A program made the position numbers and the translations under genes. The notes beneath the pieces were generated by a model, which saw only the letters and a program-made list of their open reading frames with translations, was not told where the DNA came from and made no database searches. This document shows, piece by piece, positions 7,166 to 15,103 of a stretch of 38,500 nucleotides of DNA. How positions within the stretch are numbered: the first letter of the stretch is position 1; every line of letters starts with the position of its first letter. Source of the stretch: an uncultured Eubacterium sp. (GTDB lineage: Bacteria; Bacillota_A; Clostridia; Lachnospirales; Lachnospiraceae); assembly GCA_948468465.1 (NCBI GenBank), contig CAOKJJ010000025.1:1-38500 (forward strand). Reading direction: 5' to 3'.

Positions 7166-7199
7166 CCGATACAATCACACAAAGAAGAAAGGAATCACT

Positions 7200-8537
7200 A
7201 TGTCAGATAACAGTTTTATTACACAGCAGGATTTAGACGCTTCCAATGCAATGGCAAAAACTTTGACACTGGAAACCATTCCCTCGGCACTCATATCCGC
7301 ATTTAACGGCAAAACCCAGGCGCCGGCCGTCCTCGTCAATGCTGCCGCCGGACAAAAGCCATCCGTAGCCGGTGTGCCAGACCATCTGGTTACGGATGAG
7401 GCGCCAAGTACCTCAGATTCCCCGGTGCGCGGACTTATCCTCACCGAAGAAAATATTATCGATATTAAACGGTATGTCTGGAACGGTCTGCAGCTGCCCG
7501 TTGATGAAGAGAGTGTAAAACGCGAACTAAAGTACGATTCGTCTTTTGATGCCCAGAAACATCCTGAAATTTCGCCTTCTGCTTTCGCCGCCCTGAATAC
7601 CCGGATTCACAGCCACTGCTGCCAGTGGTCCGACCTGGAAGCAGCCATCAAAGCACAGGGAACCTCCCTGAAAATCTTCGGCCAGGAATTTGTTTCTACA
7701 GGCAGCAGTATTCTGGAAGTCATTTCCCAGATGCCTGTGATAGAGAGGGTGAAAAAGTCACTGAAAACATATGGCGAAGAAGGCCAGGAATTCAGCTTTA
7801 GCGCAGATGACGTGGAAATCCGGGGCGGCCTTGTGGAACTGCTCGGCACGCTCAAAGCCGCGGCACAGGAGCGGCAGGAACATGCACACAGCCTGGCAGA
7901 ACGGCTGGCCGGCTACCGCGGTGAAATGGAAAACAATATCGTACCTTCTGTCAGCAATATGAATCAGATTCTGGTACGCCTTCAAGAGAGCGGTGAAACG
8001 AAAAAACTCCTGGAACGCAAGGCAGCCCTGGATTCTGAAATCGAAAATCTGACGAAACAGTACAATAAGCTGACAGGATATGCCTTTACCGGCGCAGCCG
8101 GCCTGATTCTCGGACCGCTCGGCATCATTTCCTGGGCCATTACCGGCGGCATATTCGGCGACAAAGCCGAGCGGATACGCAAACAGCGCAACAGCCGTGA
8201 AAACGAACGCAATACCATCGTACAGCAGCTGGCTACAGAAACCGCACTGCTAAAATTTGTCACGAACACGCACAATGATGTTTCCAAACAGTGTGCGGTT
8301 CTGGATAAAGCGCTGGTTGGCGTAAAAAACCTGGAAGTCATGTGGGATGCTGTCGTACAGTATGTAGACGACGCCTCCGGCAAGCTGTCAGGCATCGATG
8401 AAAGCAAAAGCCTGCTGTTATTCCAAAACAGCATGAAAGGCGCCGTAAATTCATGGTCTGAAGTCAGGGATATTACCGGCGAGCTTGTCCAGCTCTTTGA
8501 AGACGCCTCCAAACGCGCCAAAGAAATGGGATTTTAA
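7200..8537 (+). CDS. XaxA-like alpha-pore-forming toxin subunit
   Basis: A 445-residue protein resembling subunit A of the alpha-xenorhabdolysin (XaxAB/YaxAB) binary pore-forming toxins. Long amphipathic helices make up the tail (about 140-290). A hydrophobic head hairpin follows at about 295-320 (YAFTGAAGLILGPLGIISWAITGGIFG). A basic, charged coiled-coil returns at 322-350 and helices continue to the C-terminus. The head flanked by two coiled coils is the hallmark of the ClyA/Hbl/Xax superfamily. There is no signal peptide, as in XaxA. AAAGGA precedes the ATG by 6 nt. The next gene encodes the probable partner subunit. In XaxAB, subunit A binds membranes and activates the pore-forming subunit B; the same role is inferred here. 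Confidence 0.75.
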   Translation: MSDNSFITQQDLDASNAMAKTLTLETIPSALISAFNGKTQAPAVLVNAAAGQKPSVAGVPDHLVTDEAPSTSDSPVRGLILTEENIIDIKRYVWNGLQLPVDEESVKRELKYDSSFDAQKHPEISPSAFAALNTRIHSHCCQWSDLEAAIKAQGTSLKIFGQEFVSTGSSILEVISQMPVIERVKKSLKTYGEEGQEFSFSADDVEIRGGLVELLGTLKAAAQERQEHAHSLAERLAGYRGEMENNIVPSVSNMNQILVRLQESGETKKLLERKAALDSEIENLTKQYNKLTGYAFTGAAGLILGPLGIISWAITGGIFGDKAERIRKQRNSRENERNTIVQQLATETALLKFVTNTHNDVSKQCAVLDKALVGVKNLEVMWDAVVQYVDDASGKLSGIDESKSLLLFQNSMKGAVNSWSEVRDITGELVQLFEDASKRAKEMGF

Positions 8538-8564
8538 ACAAACGAAGAAAGGATGTACCAGTCC

Positions 8565-9773
8565 ATGGCAATTTATGAATATATACCGGAAAAAGAAACA
8601 CTTTACAGCTCCTTCCGCAAGATATCCTGCATGAAAATCACATCTGCGGACGCAATGGTCGGCCATCTGTGCGATTTGGCTGACCAGCTGAGAGATACGG
8701 TGCTGGCCCTGGAAAACCTGCGCACGCGGGAACTCGCCAGAGTCCTTGCCAAATCCGGCAGCACACTGTCCTCCATCTCCCCGAAGCTTTTAAACGAACT
8801 CCGCCGGGAATGGGAAGCCAGTCCGTCCACGGAAGACAGGGAAGCCCTCGCGCAGGCAGTCTCTGAGCTGGAAGCCGAACAGAACCATGCCAGGGAACAG
8901 TTCAGCGCATGTTATTTCCCGGCTGTTAAAAAAATCAGGGACAAATGCTATGCCGTATCCCAGAGCCATATGGCGGATTACGTCATGGAAACACTGGCGG
9001 ACAAACGCAAAACGCTGGACCGCCTGGCAAAACTGAGCAGTGAAGCGCTGCTGCCGTTAATGAAAAACCTCGAAGACCAGATTGCGGAAATTGACAAAAG
9101 CATATCCGAGAAGCTTGATGCAAATGTTTTTGACGAAGCGCTGAAACTGCTCCCATCCAATGAAACATTCGCAGACCTGGCAGCACTGGTGGAAAAGCAT
9201 AGCCGCAAACCAGACCCGGAAGGCGCAGACAAGCCGAAGGCTCCGGCTGAGACAGAAAATCTCCCCGACAAAGGCAAAGCAGCGGAAAAAACTGCCGAAA
9301 ACACAAAAGAACCGGAAAACCTGGCCCTGGAAACCGTAAGAACTGTGGCCAAAAAAGCTGCCGGCAGTGCAGGTACCGCTTCCCTTGCCAGCGCCATTCC
9401 GGAAGCAGCCGCCCTGAAACTCGCCTATCAGGCACTGCGCAGCACGCTGAGCTATATCAGCGAGACAGAGCATGTCTGCAGCCAGATTAGCAAACGTGCA
9501 AAACTGCGTGAAGCCCTTGACGCCCTGACCAAAAAATACGATGAGGTTCAGGAGGAATACCAGGCTGTTTCCTTTGACATTGCAGATTTGGACAGGCTTT
9601 TCCAGTTTCTCGAACAAGTGGGAGATTATTTTACAGAAACGGAAAAACTCGATATTACCCTCACAGCCTATGCAGAAGCACTCAGGAACGCCGATAATAA
9701 CCCGGAGGCGTATGACGGTATTTTCCTGATGCTGCGGCAGTATATGAGCAAGCTGGACCTAATCTGGCATTAA
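8565..9773 (+). CDS. XaxB-like alpha-pore-forming toxin subunit
   Basis: A 402-residue helical protein, probably the partner of the XaxA-like subunit. I prefer the ATG at 8565: AAAGGA at 8548-8553 is 11 nt away, whereas the ATG at 8553 overlaps that site. Numbering from 8553, helical blocks span about 30-215. A Lys/Glu/Pro-rich linker lies at 216-256, an Ala-rich, weakly hydrophobic stretch at 262-292 where a membrane-inserting head might sit, and a coiled coil at 315-345. The linker is unusual for the family. There is no signal peptide. The gap to the upstream gene is 27 bp. The subunit B call rests on helical architecture and neighbourhood more than on residue identity. Confidence 0.62.
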   Translation: MAIYEYIPEKETLYSSFRKISCMKITSADAMVGHLCDLADQLRDTVLALENLRTRELARVLAKSGSTLSSISPKLLNELRREWEASPSTEDREALAQAVSELEAEQNHAREQFSACYFPAVKKIRDKCYAVSQSHMADYVMETLADKRKTLDRLAKLSSEALLPLMKNLEDQIAEIDKSISEKLDANVFDEALKLLPSNETFADLAALVEKHSRKPDPEGADKPKAPAETENLPDKGKAAEKTAENTKEPENLALETVRTVAKKAAGSAGTASLASAIPEAAALKLAYQALRSTLSYISETEHVCSQISKRAKLREALDALTKKYDEVQEEYQAVSFDIADLDRLFQFLEQVGDYFTETEKLDITLTAYAEALRNADNNPEAYDGIFLMLRQYMSKLDLIWH

Positions 9774-9793
9774 GATAAGGAGATGATTCGAAT

Positions 9794-11050
9794 ATGAACG
9801 ATACACAGGAAATCATACAGCGGCTGCATACACAGATGCAAAACACTATGACAGCCATGCCTGCGGATGCAAAAACAGACTGTCTGGCCGCACTGCAGTT
9901 CCCCGGAGTATCCATAGACCCATCCGAATATGACGAAACCGGCCTTTCTGACAGCCTGATTCAGCTGCTGGATTCCGGTGTCCATATCCAGGCGGCCTTT
10001 CAGCCGGCCGACAGCAGCCTGTACCGCATGTACGGACAGATACTGGACAACACAAAACTGCCTGCCAGTCAGGACCTCAGCACCGAAGAACAGCAGCGGC
10101 TGAAAATTGCACAGAAATATATCCGTAATAACAGCGCAGAATACCAAAAATACTATGACCGTTACCTGGACATCCAGACAGAGCTTATGGCTGCAAAAAG
10201 CAGGACTGCGCGCACTGCGGCACAGATGAAAATGAAACGCCTGACGCAGGAATGGTCTGCCCATGGCAGGCAAAAATATGAGGAATATTCCAATATAATA
10301 AGGGAACTGCACATCTCTTCCCCGGCCTCTTATTTTACATCTGCCCGGGAAAATTATGAATTATACACAAATGCAGACGTCCTGCTGGCACCCGCACACT
10401 GGTATGACGGAAATCCCGAACTGTCATGGACTTCCATGAGCCTTTCGGCAGATTCATCCGAAAGCAGCGCATCCAGCCAGACCTCCAGTTCATCCAGAGT
10501 CCTGGAAAAATTTTATCAGACGCCCGGTATCTGGTCTGAAATCGCCGGCTGGTTCGGTATCCGCAAAGGCAAAACTGTCACTACCGAGCTCAATGAACTG
10601 GTGCAAAAGGCAAATACGGCATTTTCGTCTTCGAATATGAATATGACCTGGAAGATGATGCCTGTTACCGTGCGGCGTCCATGGCTGGACCTGAATGTCC
10701 TTGCACTGAAAGACGCAAAAATCTCCGGCACAGCCCCCGGCGCATACAGTACCGGCGAACTTTCCCCGGACAACAGGGGCACAATACCCGGATACATTAC
10801 TTCGTTTATTGTCGCGAAGGATATCCAAATGACCATGACGCTGTCAAAGGACATCGCTGAATCGCTGAAAGAGAACAGCTCTTCCATTACCTGCGGCCTG
10901 CTGTCGAATGGAAAAACAAACTCCATAAACATTGCAAAGACGCATGAAGACAGACAGAAAGGCACCTCGGATGTCACCATCTCAGCGGACAGCGGTGTGC
11001 AGCTCATCGGCTATATCATCCGCCCATTCCCGCGCTTTCCAAGCGCATGA
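9794..11050 (+). CDS. Unknown two-part protein of the toxin operon
   Basis: A 418-residue protein I cannot assign. The N-terminal half is helical and charged (coiled-coil-like at about 95-170). A Ser-rich linker follows at 215-235. The C-terminal half (about 285-412) looks beta-rich, with an RRPWLDLNVL motif near 294-303, a TIPGYITSFIVAKDIQMTM strand pair near 330-348 and ADSGVQLIGYIIRPFPRFP at the end. No signal peptide or transmembrane segment is seen. AAGGAG lies 11 nt before the ATG, and the stop overlaps a possible start of the next gene (ATGA at 11047-11050). It could be a receptor-binding, assembly or accessory component; nothing in the sequence decides between these. Confidence 0.75.
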   Translation: MNDTQEIIQRLHTQMQNTMTAMPADAKTDCLAALQFPGVSIDPSEYDETGLSDSLIQLLDSGVHIQAAFQPADSSLYRMYGQILDNTKLPASQDLSTEEQQRLKIAQKYIRNNSAEYQKYYDRYLDIQTELMAAKSRTARTAAQMKMKRLTQEWSAHGRQKYEEYSNIIRELHISSPASYFTSARENYELYTNADVLLAPAHWYDGNPELSWTSMSLSADSSESSASSQTSSSSRVLEKFYQTPGIWSEIAGWFGIRKGKTVTTELNELVQKANTAFSSSNMNMTWKMMPVTVRRPWLDLNVLALKDAKISGTAPGAYSTGELSPDNRGTIPGYITSFIVAKDIQMTMTLSKDIAESLKENSSSITCGLLSNGKTNSINIAKTHEDRQKGTSDVTISADSGVQLIGYIIRPFPRFPSA

Positions 11051-11061
11051 GGGGCAGCCAA

Positions 11062-11640
11062 ATGACTGCCGGGGAAAGGCGGCACCACTCCAGCCACCGC
11101 GAAGAATTACGTTACATCCAGCAGGCATCCGGGATGGTCGCAAACGAAGGCATCCGGCTGAGGCTGCAGAACCTGCTGTTCTGGTTCGTACAGGAAGCGC
11201 GGCGTGCCAGGATAAAATACTACATGTTTACAATTATTACCGTAATTCTCTCCACCGCGGTCATGATTATAACCTCCGCCAGCACAGGGCTCGCAATCTG
11301 GGCCAGCGAAGCATGGGGGACAGCCGCTAATCTGCTCGTTGCGGTGCTGGCCGGCTGCACCAATATCGTCAGCAGCCTGCTGGCACTGACGAAGTGGCGG
11401 GAAAACTGGATCCGCTACCGCCGCTGCGCCGACCAGATAGAGGGAGAACTGTCCCTCTATCTGGCACAGGCAAAGCCTTACCAAAATCCGGATTACCGGG
11501 ATGGAAAACTGATGACGCGCGTAGAGCGGATTGCTGTCTGCGAAGAGAAATCCTGGGCCGAAACCATGCTGTCCGAGACGGAACAGGTACCTTCATCCTT
11601 AGATGCGGGTAAACCCATGAAAATACAGAATGAGCGGTAA
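11062..11640 (+). CDS. DUF4231/SLATT-domain two-TM membrane protein
   Basis: A 192-residue protein with two transmembrane segments (about 43-65 and 77-99, from the 11062 start). A basic helix follows (KWRENWIRYRRCADQIEGELSLYL), then an acidic, Trp-containing C-terminal helix (CEEKSWAETM). This pattern is characteristic of DUF4231, part of the SLATT superfamily of predicted pore-forming effectors. The ATG at 11062 has GAGGGG 7 nt upstream; an in-frame ATG at 11047 overlaps the previous stop. In known contexts SLATT proteins are membrane effectors of conflict systems. Here, beside a lysozyme and toxin genes, it could act like a holin or protect the producing cell. Both are inferences. Confidence 0.78.
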   Translation: MTAGERRHHSSHREELRYIQQASGMVANEGIRLRLQNLLFWFVQEARRARIKYYMFTIITVILSTAVMIITSASTGLAIWASEAWGTAANLLVAVLAGCTNIVSSLLALTKWRENWIRYRRCADQIEGELSLYLAQAKPYQNPDYRDGKLMTRVERIAVCEEKSWAETMLSETEQVPSSLDAGKPMKIQNER

Positions 11641-11667
11641 CTTATCACCTCTCGAAAGGATAATAAC

Positions 11668-12147
11668 ATGAAAGAACAAACGGCTGCCGGACATCCGGCA
11701 CACACACGCCGGCCCGTCGGCGCTGCAGGGCTGGCACTGATTAAAAGTTTTGAAGGATGCCGCCTGACGGCATACAAACCTGTCCCTTCCGAAGCTTTCT
11801 GGACCATCGGCTGGGGACATTATGGACCGGATGTACACCAGGGACAGCGCATTACCCAGGCCCAGGCGGATGCCATGCTTTTGAATGACTGCCAGAAATT
11901 CGCCGATGCCGTAGACAATCCTGCCAACTGCCCCCTTACCGCAAAACTAAACGCGAACCAGCGGGATGCGCTGATTTCATTTACCTATAACTGCGGCGCC
12001 GGCAATTTGAAAACACTCTGCCAGGGGCGGAGCCTGCCGGAAATACACGCTGCAATAGAGCGGTATAACAAATCCGGAAAAACGGTGCTGCCCGGCCTGG
12101 TACGGCGCAGAAAAGCGGAGCAGGAATTATTTGCCAGACCGGTGTAA
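11668..12147 (+). CDS. GH24 phage-type lysozyme (endolysin)
   Basis: A 159-residue muramidase that cuts the MurNAc-GlcNAc bond of peptidoglycan. It has the catalytic glutamate E29 in KSFEG, the TIGWGHYG motif (45-53) with T46, the NANQRDALISFTYNCG core and the LVRRRKAEQELF C-terminal motif. The usual Asp after the AY motif is replaced by KPVPSE, as in many Gram-positive phage members. There is no signal peptide, so it would need a membrane hole or cell lysis to reach the wall. It is the last gene of the toxin operon, with AAAGGAT 8 nt upstream and 27 bp after the SLATT gene. No other phage gene is present. Confidence 0.9.
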   Translation: MKEQTAAGHPAHTRRPVGAAGLALIKSFEGCRLTAYKPVPSEAFWTIGWGHYGPDVHQGQRITQAQADAMLLNDCQKFADAVDNPANCPLTAKLNANQRDALISFTYNCGAGNLKTLCQGRSLPEIHAAIERYNKSGKTVLPGLVRRRKAEQELFARPV

Positions 12148-12198
12148 TCATCCACACATTCATATGTACGCTGCAGTGTATGCATAATACTGGAACGT

Positions 12199-12306
12199 AC
12201 TGTAACAAACAGGAACTGTGAATAAATAATTTATGCAGGCTGCAGAGGATTTTTCTTCGAAAGCGCCCGTCAAAAGTTATTTATTCACAGTTCCTGATTT
12301 ACAGGA
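12199..12306. repeat. Long inverted repeat between convergent genes
   Basis: A perfect 20-bp inverted repeat (CAGGAACTGTGAATAAATAA at 12210-12229, complementary to 12277-12296) surrounds 47 bp. The pairing extends imperfectly to CTGTAA/TTACAG at the outer ends. It lies between the lysozyme and MATE genes, which converge. It may serve as a bidirectional terminator or be another small mobile repeat. It marks the right edge of the toxin island. Confidence 0.7.
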
Positions 12307-12357
12307 AAAGGGATTTAATGGTTTCTTCGTTCAGATGCAATTATGTATCATAAATCG

Positions 12358-13737
12358 CTACGCTTCAAATAAATCATCTCTTGTAATATTTTTCAGCCAT
12401 TTTCCACTCCGGTAATGCCGGATCACCCACGGCCATTTGACGAACTCATCCGTACAGATCAAAAAATAGACCCACATCACCGGCAGCTTTAACACAAACG
12501 CCGCAAAAAATCCAAGCGGCACCGCATAGACCCACATATCAATCGTATCACAGATAAATCCAAACCGGCTGTCGCCGCCCGCGCGAAATACGCCTGCGAT
12601 CAATGTCGTATTGACAGCCGCGCCCATCACATAATACGTATTAATCAACAGCATATGCTTTAAATAATACATCGCCTGCTCTGTCAGCTGCGCATAGCTT
12701 AGCACAACCGGAGACGCGGCCAAGATCATAAGCCCTCCGGCTGCTCCTGCGGCAACCGTCAGCTTCATGAGCTTTTTCGCTCCGTCTCTTGCTTCTTCCA
12801 GCTTGTTTTCCCCAATCATGTTGCCAAGCAAAATGCCGCCCGCACTCGCCATTCCAAAACAGAGGATCGTTCCAAAATTTCTGACAACAACCACAAAAGA
12901 ATTGGCGGCCACCGCATCTGTCCCCAAATGTCCGATAATGACAGAATACATGGAAAACGCCAGACTCCAGCTGATGTCGTTGCCAAGCGCAGGCAAAGAA
13001 AGCCTGACAAAGTCCGCAAACAGCACTTTATGTCTGACAAACAGATACGTAACGTCCAGCTTGATGTCTTTGCTGAAATGCGACACGGCAAAACAAGCTG
13101 CCAGTTCAATGACCCTTGACATAGAAGTGGCAACCGCCACACCCATCGCTCCTAATTTCGGCGCGCCAAACAGTCCGAATATAAAGACCGCATTCAGGCA
13201 TATATTCACAGAAAAAGCCAGTACATTCATGGCCGTGCTGACTACTACCCTGCCGACGCTGCGCAGCACCGCCAGGTATACTTCTGTAATTCCCCAGCAC
13301 AAATAACAGACGCTCATGCAGCGCAGATAAGACGCCCCGACCGCTATCAGTTCCTGGTCCGTTGTAAAAATACGCATCATCTGTGCCGGCAGAAAACATG
13401 CAGCGCATGCGAAAAGCATGGAAATGCCAAGGGAAAAACGCAGCGCAATGCCTTCAATGACCTGCACCGCCTTTAGATCCCCTTTTCCATAATACTGTGC
13501 GCATAGCATGGTCGCCCCTGTCCCAAGGCCATAAAAAACCATAAATAATACATTCGCATACTGCGATGCCAGCGATACGGCGGAAATCGACGACTGTCCG
13601 ACATAGTTAAGCATCACAACGTCGGCGGAACTGACTGCCGCGCTCAACAGGTTTTGAACAACAATCGGCAATACCAGCTTATAAATCTGCTTATAAAATG
13701 TATTTTTCTGCATATTTCTTTCTGTCTGCATAACCAT
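12358..13737 (-). CDS. MATE family efflux transporter
   Basis: A 459-residue multidrug and toxic compound extrusion protein with about twelve transmembrane segments in two homologous halves. The N-terminal half opens with FYKQIYKLVLPIVVQNLLSAAVSSADVVMLNYVG, the typical MATE start, and GTGATMLCAQYYGKGD follows. MATE proteins export cationic drugs or metabolites using Na+ or H+; the substrate cannot be told. It lies 19 bp downstream of the CPA2 antiporter gene and is probably co-transcribed. The annotated ATG has only AGG close by; ATGs at codons 3 and 9 are alternatives with equal or better sites. Confidence 0.9.
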   Translation of the reverse strand: MVMQTERNMQKNTFYKQIYKLVLPIVVQNLLSAAVSSADVVMLNYVGQSSISAVSLASQYANVLFMVFYGLGTGATMLCAQYYGKGDLKAVQVIEGIALRFSLGISMLFACAACFLPAQMMRIFTTDQELIAVGASYLRCMSVCYLCWGITEVYLAVLRSVGRVVVSTAMNVLAFSVNICLNAVFIFGLFGAPKLGAMGVAVATSMSRVIELAACFAVSHFSKDIKLDVTYLFVRHKVLFADFVRLSLPALGNDISWSLAFSMYSVIIGHLGTDAVAANSFVVVVRNFGTILCFGMASAGGILLGNMIGENKLEEARDGAKKLMKLTVAAGAAGGLMILAASPVVLSYAQLTEQAMYYLKHMLLINTYYVMGAAVNTTLIAGVFRAGGDSRFGFICDTIDMWVYAVPLGFFAAFVLKLPVMWVYFLICTDEFVKWPWVIRHYRSGKWLKNITRDDLFEA

Positions 13738-13756
13738 ACCTATCTGTCATAACCCT

Positions 13757-14932
13757 TCAGCCATTCTGATCTTTGGCATACAATACTTTTAGTAAAATCG
13801 GCGTCAGAATCGACGATACAATAATCAGTAAAATGACCGAAGTAAAATATACCGGCGTCAGCAGGCCGGCGGACAGCCCTTTTTGCGATACAATCAGAGC
13901 AACTTCTCCTCTTGTCATCATTCCGACACCGATCTTCAAAGAATCCAGCCGGTTAAATTTGCATATGCGCGCCATCAATCCGCATCCGATGATTTTTGAT
14001 ATAAGACCCGTTGCCACAAATGCCGCTGAGAAAATTAAAATTCCCATGCTCACGCTGTCTACATTCGTTTTTAGTCCAATACTTGCAAAAAACACCGGGC
14101 CGAATAACATATAGGAATTCGTATCCATTTTTTCTGCTATGTACTCAGAGTCCCGGATCGAGCATAAAATAATCCCTGCCACATATGCGCCTGTAATATC
14201 CGCAATGCCGAAATATTTTTCCGCAATATATGCCATAGCCAGACAAAACGCCAGCCCCGCAATCGGAATGCGTCTCGTATGCGGATATTTCGTATCTACC
14301 ATTTTAAACAGCTTATAACTGACAAATCCAACTACGAGTGCGAACGCAAAAAACAAAACCGTATTGACAAGTACCGCCATCGGGTCTGAATCCGGATTTT
14401 TAAATCCAATCACAAACGTCAGCACAATAATGCCGATTACATCATCTATAATGGCCGCGCTTAATATCGTTGTACCGACCTTTCCTTTTAATTTTCCCAT
14501 TTCTTTCAGCGATTCCACGGTAATGCTTACAGAAGTGGCCGTAAGTATCGTCCCGACAAATACCGCCTTATAAAACGCTTCCGATCCCCATGGCGCGACG
14601 CCGTAAAATATCATATACAATACCGCACCGCAGACTAACGGGACAAACACGCCTGCGCACGCAATCAGCGCCGCTATCGGGCCTGTCTTCATCAAATCTT
14701 TTAAGTCCGTCTCCAAACCTGCGGAAAACATCAGTAAGATAACGCCAACCTCAGCCATCTGAAGCAAAAACTCCGACTGGTCCACCCATCCTAAAATGCT
14801 TGGGCCTATGAGCAGTCCCGCGATAATTTCTCCGACAACCTGCGGCGCATGACATTTTCTGGCCGCTATGCCGCACAGTTTCGCGGCAATAATGATAATA
14901 GCAAGATCCTTAAACACTAAATATGATTCCAT
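13757..14932 (-). CDS. CPA2 family cation/proton antiporter
   Basis: A 391-residue membrane antiporter of the Na+/H+ exchanger (NapA/KefB-like) family, with about twelve hydrophobic segments. Residues 28-48 (HAPQVVGEIIAGLLIGPSILG) and 66-75 (LLMFSAGLET) are the classic signatures. The ion-binding double aspartate D163-D164 in AIIDDVIG suggests an electrogenic exchanger. No C-terminal RCK/TrkA domain follows. It is first in a two-gene operon with the MATE transporter, driven by the promoter at 14969-14997. Confidence 0.9.
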   Translation of the reverse strand: MESYLVFKDLAIIIIAAKLCGIAARKCHAPQVVGEIIAGLLIGPSILGWVDQSEFLLQMAEVGVILLMFSAGLETDLKDLMKTGPIAALIACAGVFVPLVCGAVLYMIFYGVAPWGSEAFYKAVFVGTILTATSVSITVESLKEMGKLKGKVGTTILSAAIIDDVIGIIVLTFVIGFKNPDSDPMAVLVNTVLFFAFALVVGFVSYKLFKMVDTKYPHTRRIPIAGLAFCLAMAYIAEKYFGIADITGAYVAGIILCSIRDSEYIAEKMDTNSYMLFGPVFFASIGLKTNVDSVSMGILIFSAAFVATGLISKIIGCGLMARICKFNRLDSLKIGVGMMTRGEVALIVSQKGLSAGLLTPVYFTSVILLIIVSSILTPILLKVLYAKDQNG

Positions 14933-14968
14933 TTTTCCGCCTCTTTCATTAAAATCTGAACCATTACG

Positions 14969-14997
14969 ATTTTATATCCATTGTCTTTTTTTGTCAA
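14969..14997 (-). promoter_or_regulatory. Promoter of antiporter-MATE operon
   Basis: On the minus strand, TTGACA (14992-14997) and TAAAAT (14969-14974) are spaced by 17 bp, about 30 bp before the antiporter start codon. Confidence 0.75.
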
Positions 14998-15006
14998 GAA
15001 AGAAGA

Positions 15007-15035
15007 TTGCTATATTTGGAAATAAGCGATATACT
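15007..15035 (+). promoter_or_regulatory. Promoter of the CitE-like gene
   Basis: TTGCTA (15007-15012) and TATACT (15030-15035) are spaced by 17 bp, about 65 bp before the ATG at 15104. It is divergent from the antiporter promoter, with only 9 bp between the two -35 boxes. Confidence 0.6.
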
Positions 15036-15103
15036 TGTAAGAGTGCAGATATGGTGTTACATAACCAGAATGAATGCAAAAGTATGTTTGAGAGGAGCAT
15101 CCC

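Noticed and set aside
6340..7182. A 280-codon antisense frame opposite the first toxin operon gene
   Set aside because: Its Ser/Arg/Cys-rich composition is typical of a mirror frame. The sense frame has a ribosome binding site and fits the operon spacing.
8978..9435. Long antisense frames (139 and 150 codons) opposite the XaxB-like gene
   Set aside because: They lack ribosome binding sites and are explained by codon bias of the G+C-rich sense gene.
11668..12147. Prophage, suggested by the lysozyme and recombinase
   Set aside because: No capsid, tail, terminase, portal or replication gene is present; the lysozyme is co-directional and tightly spaced with toxin genes.
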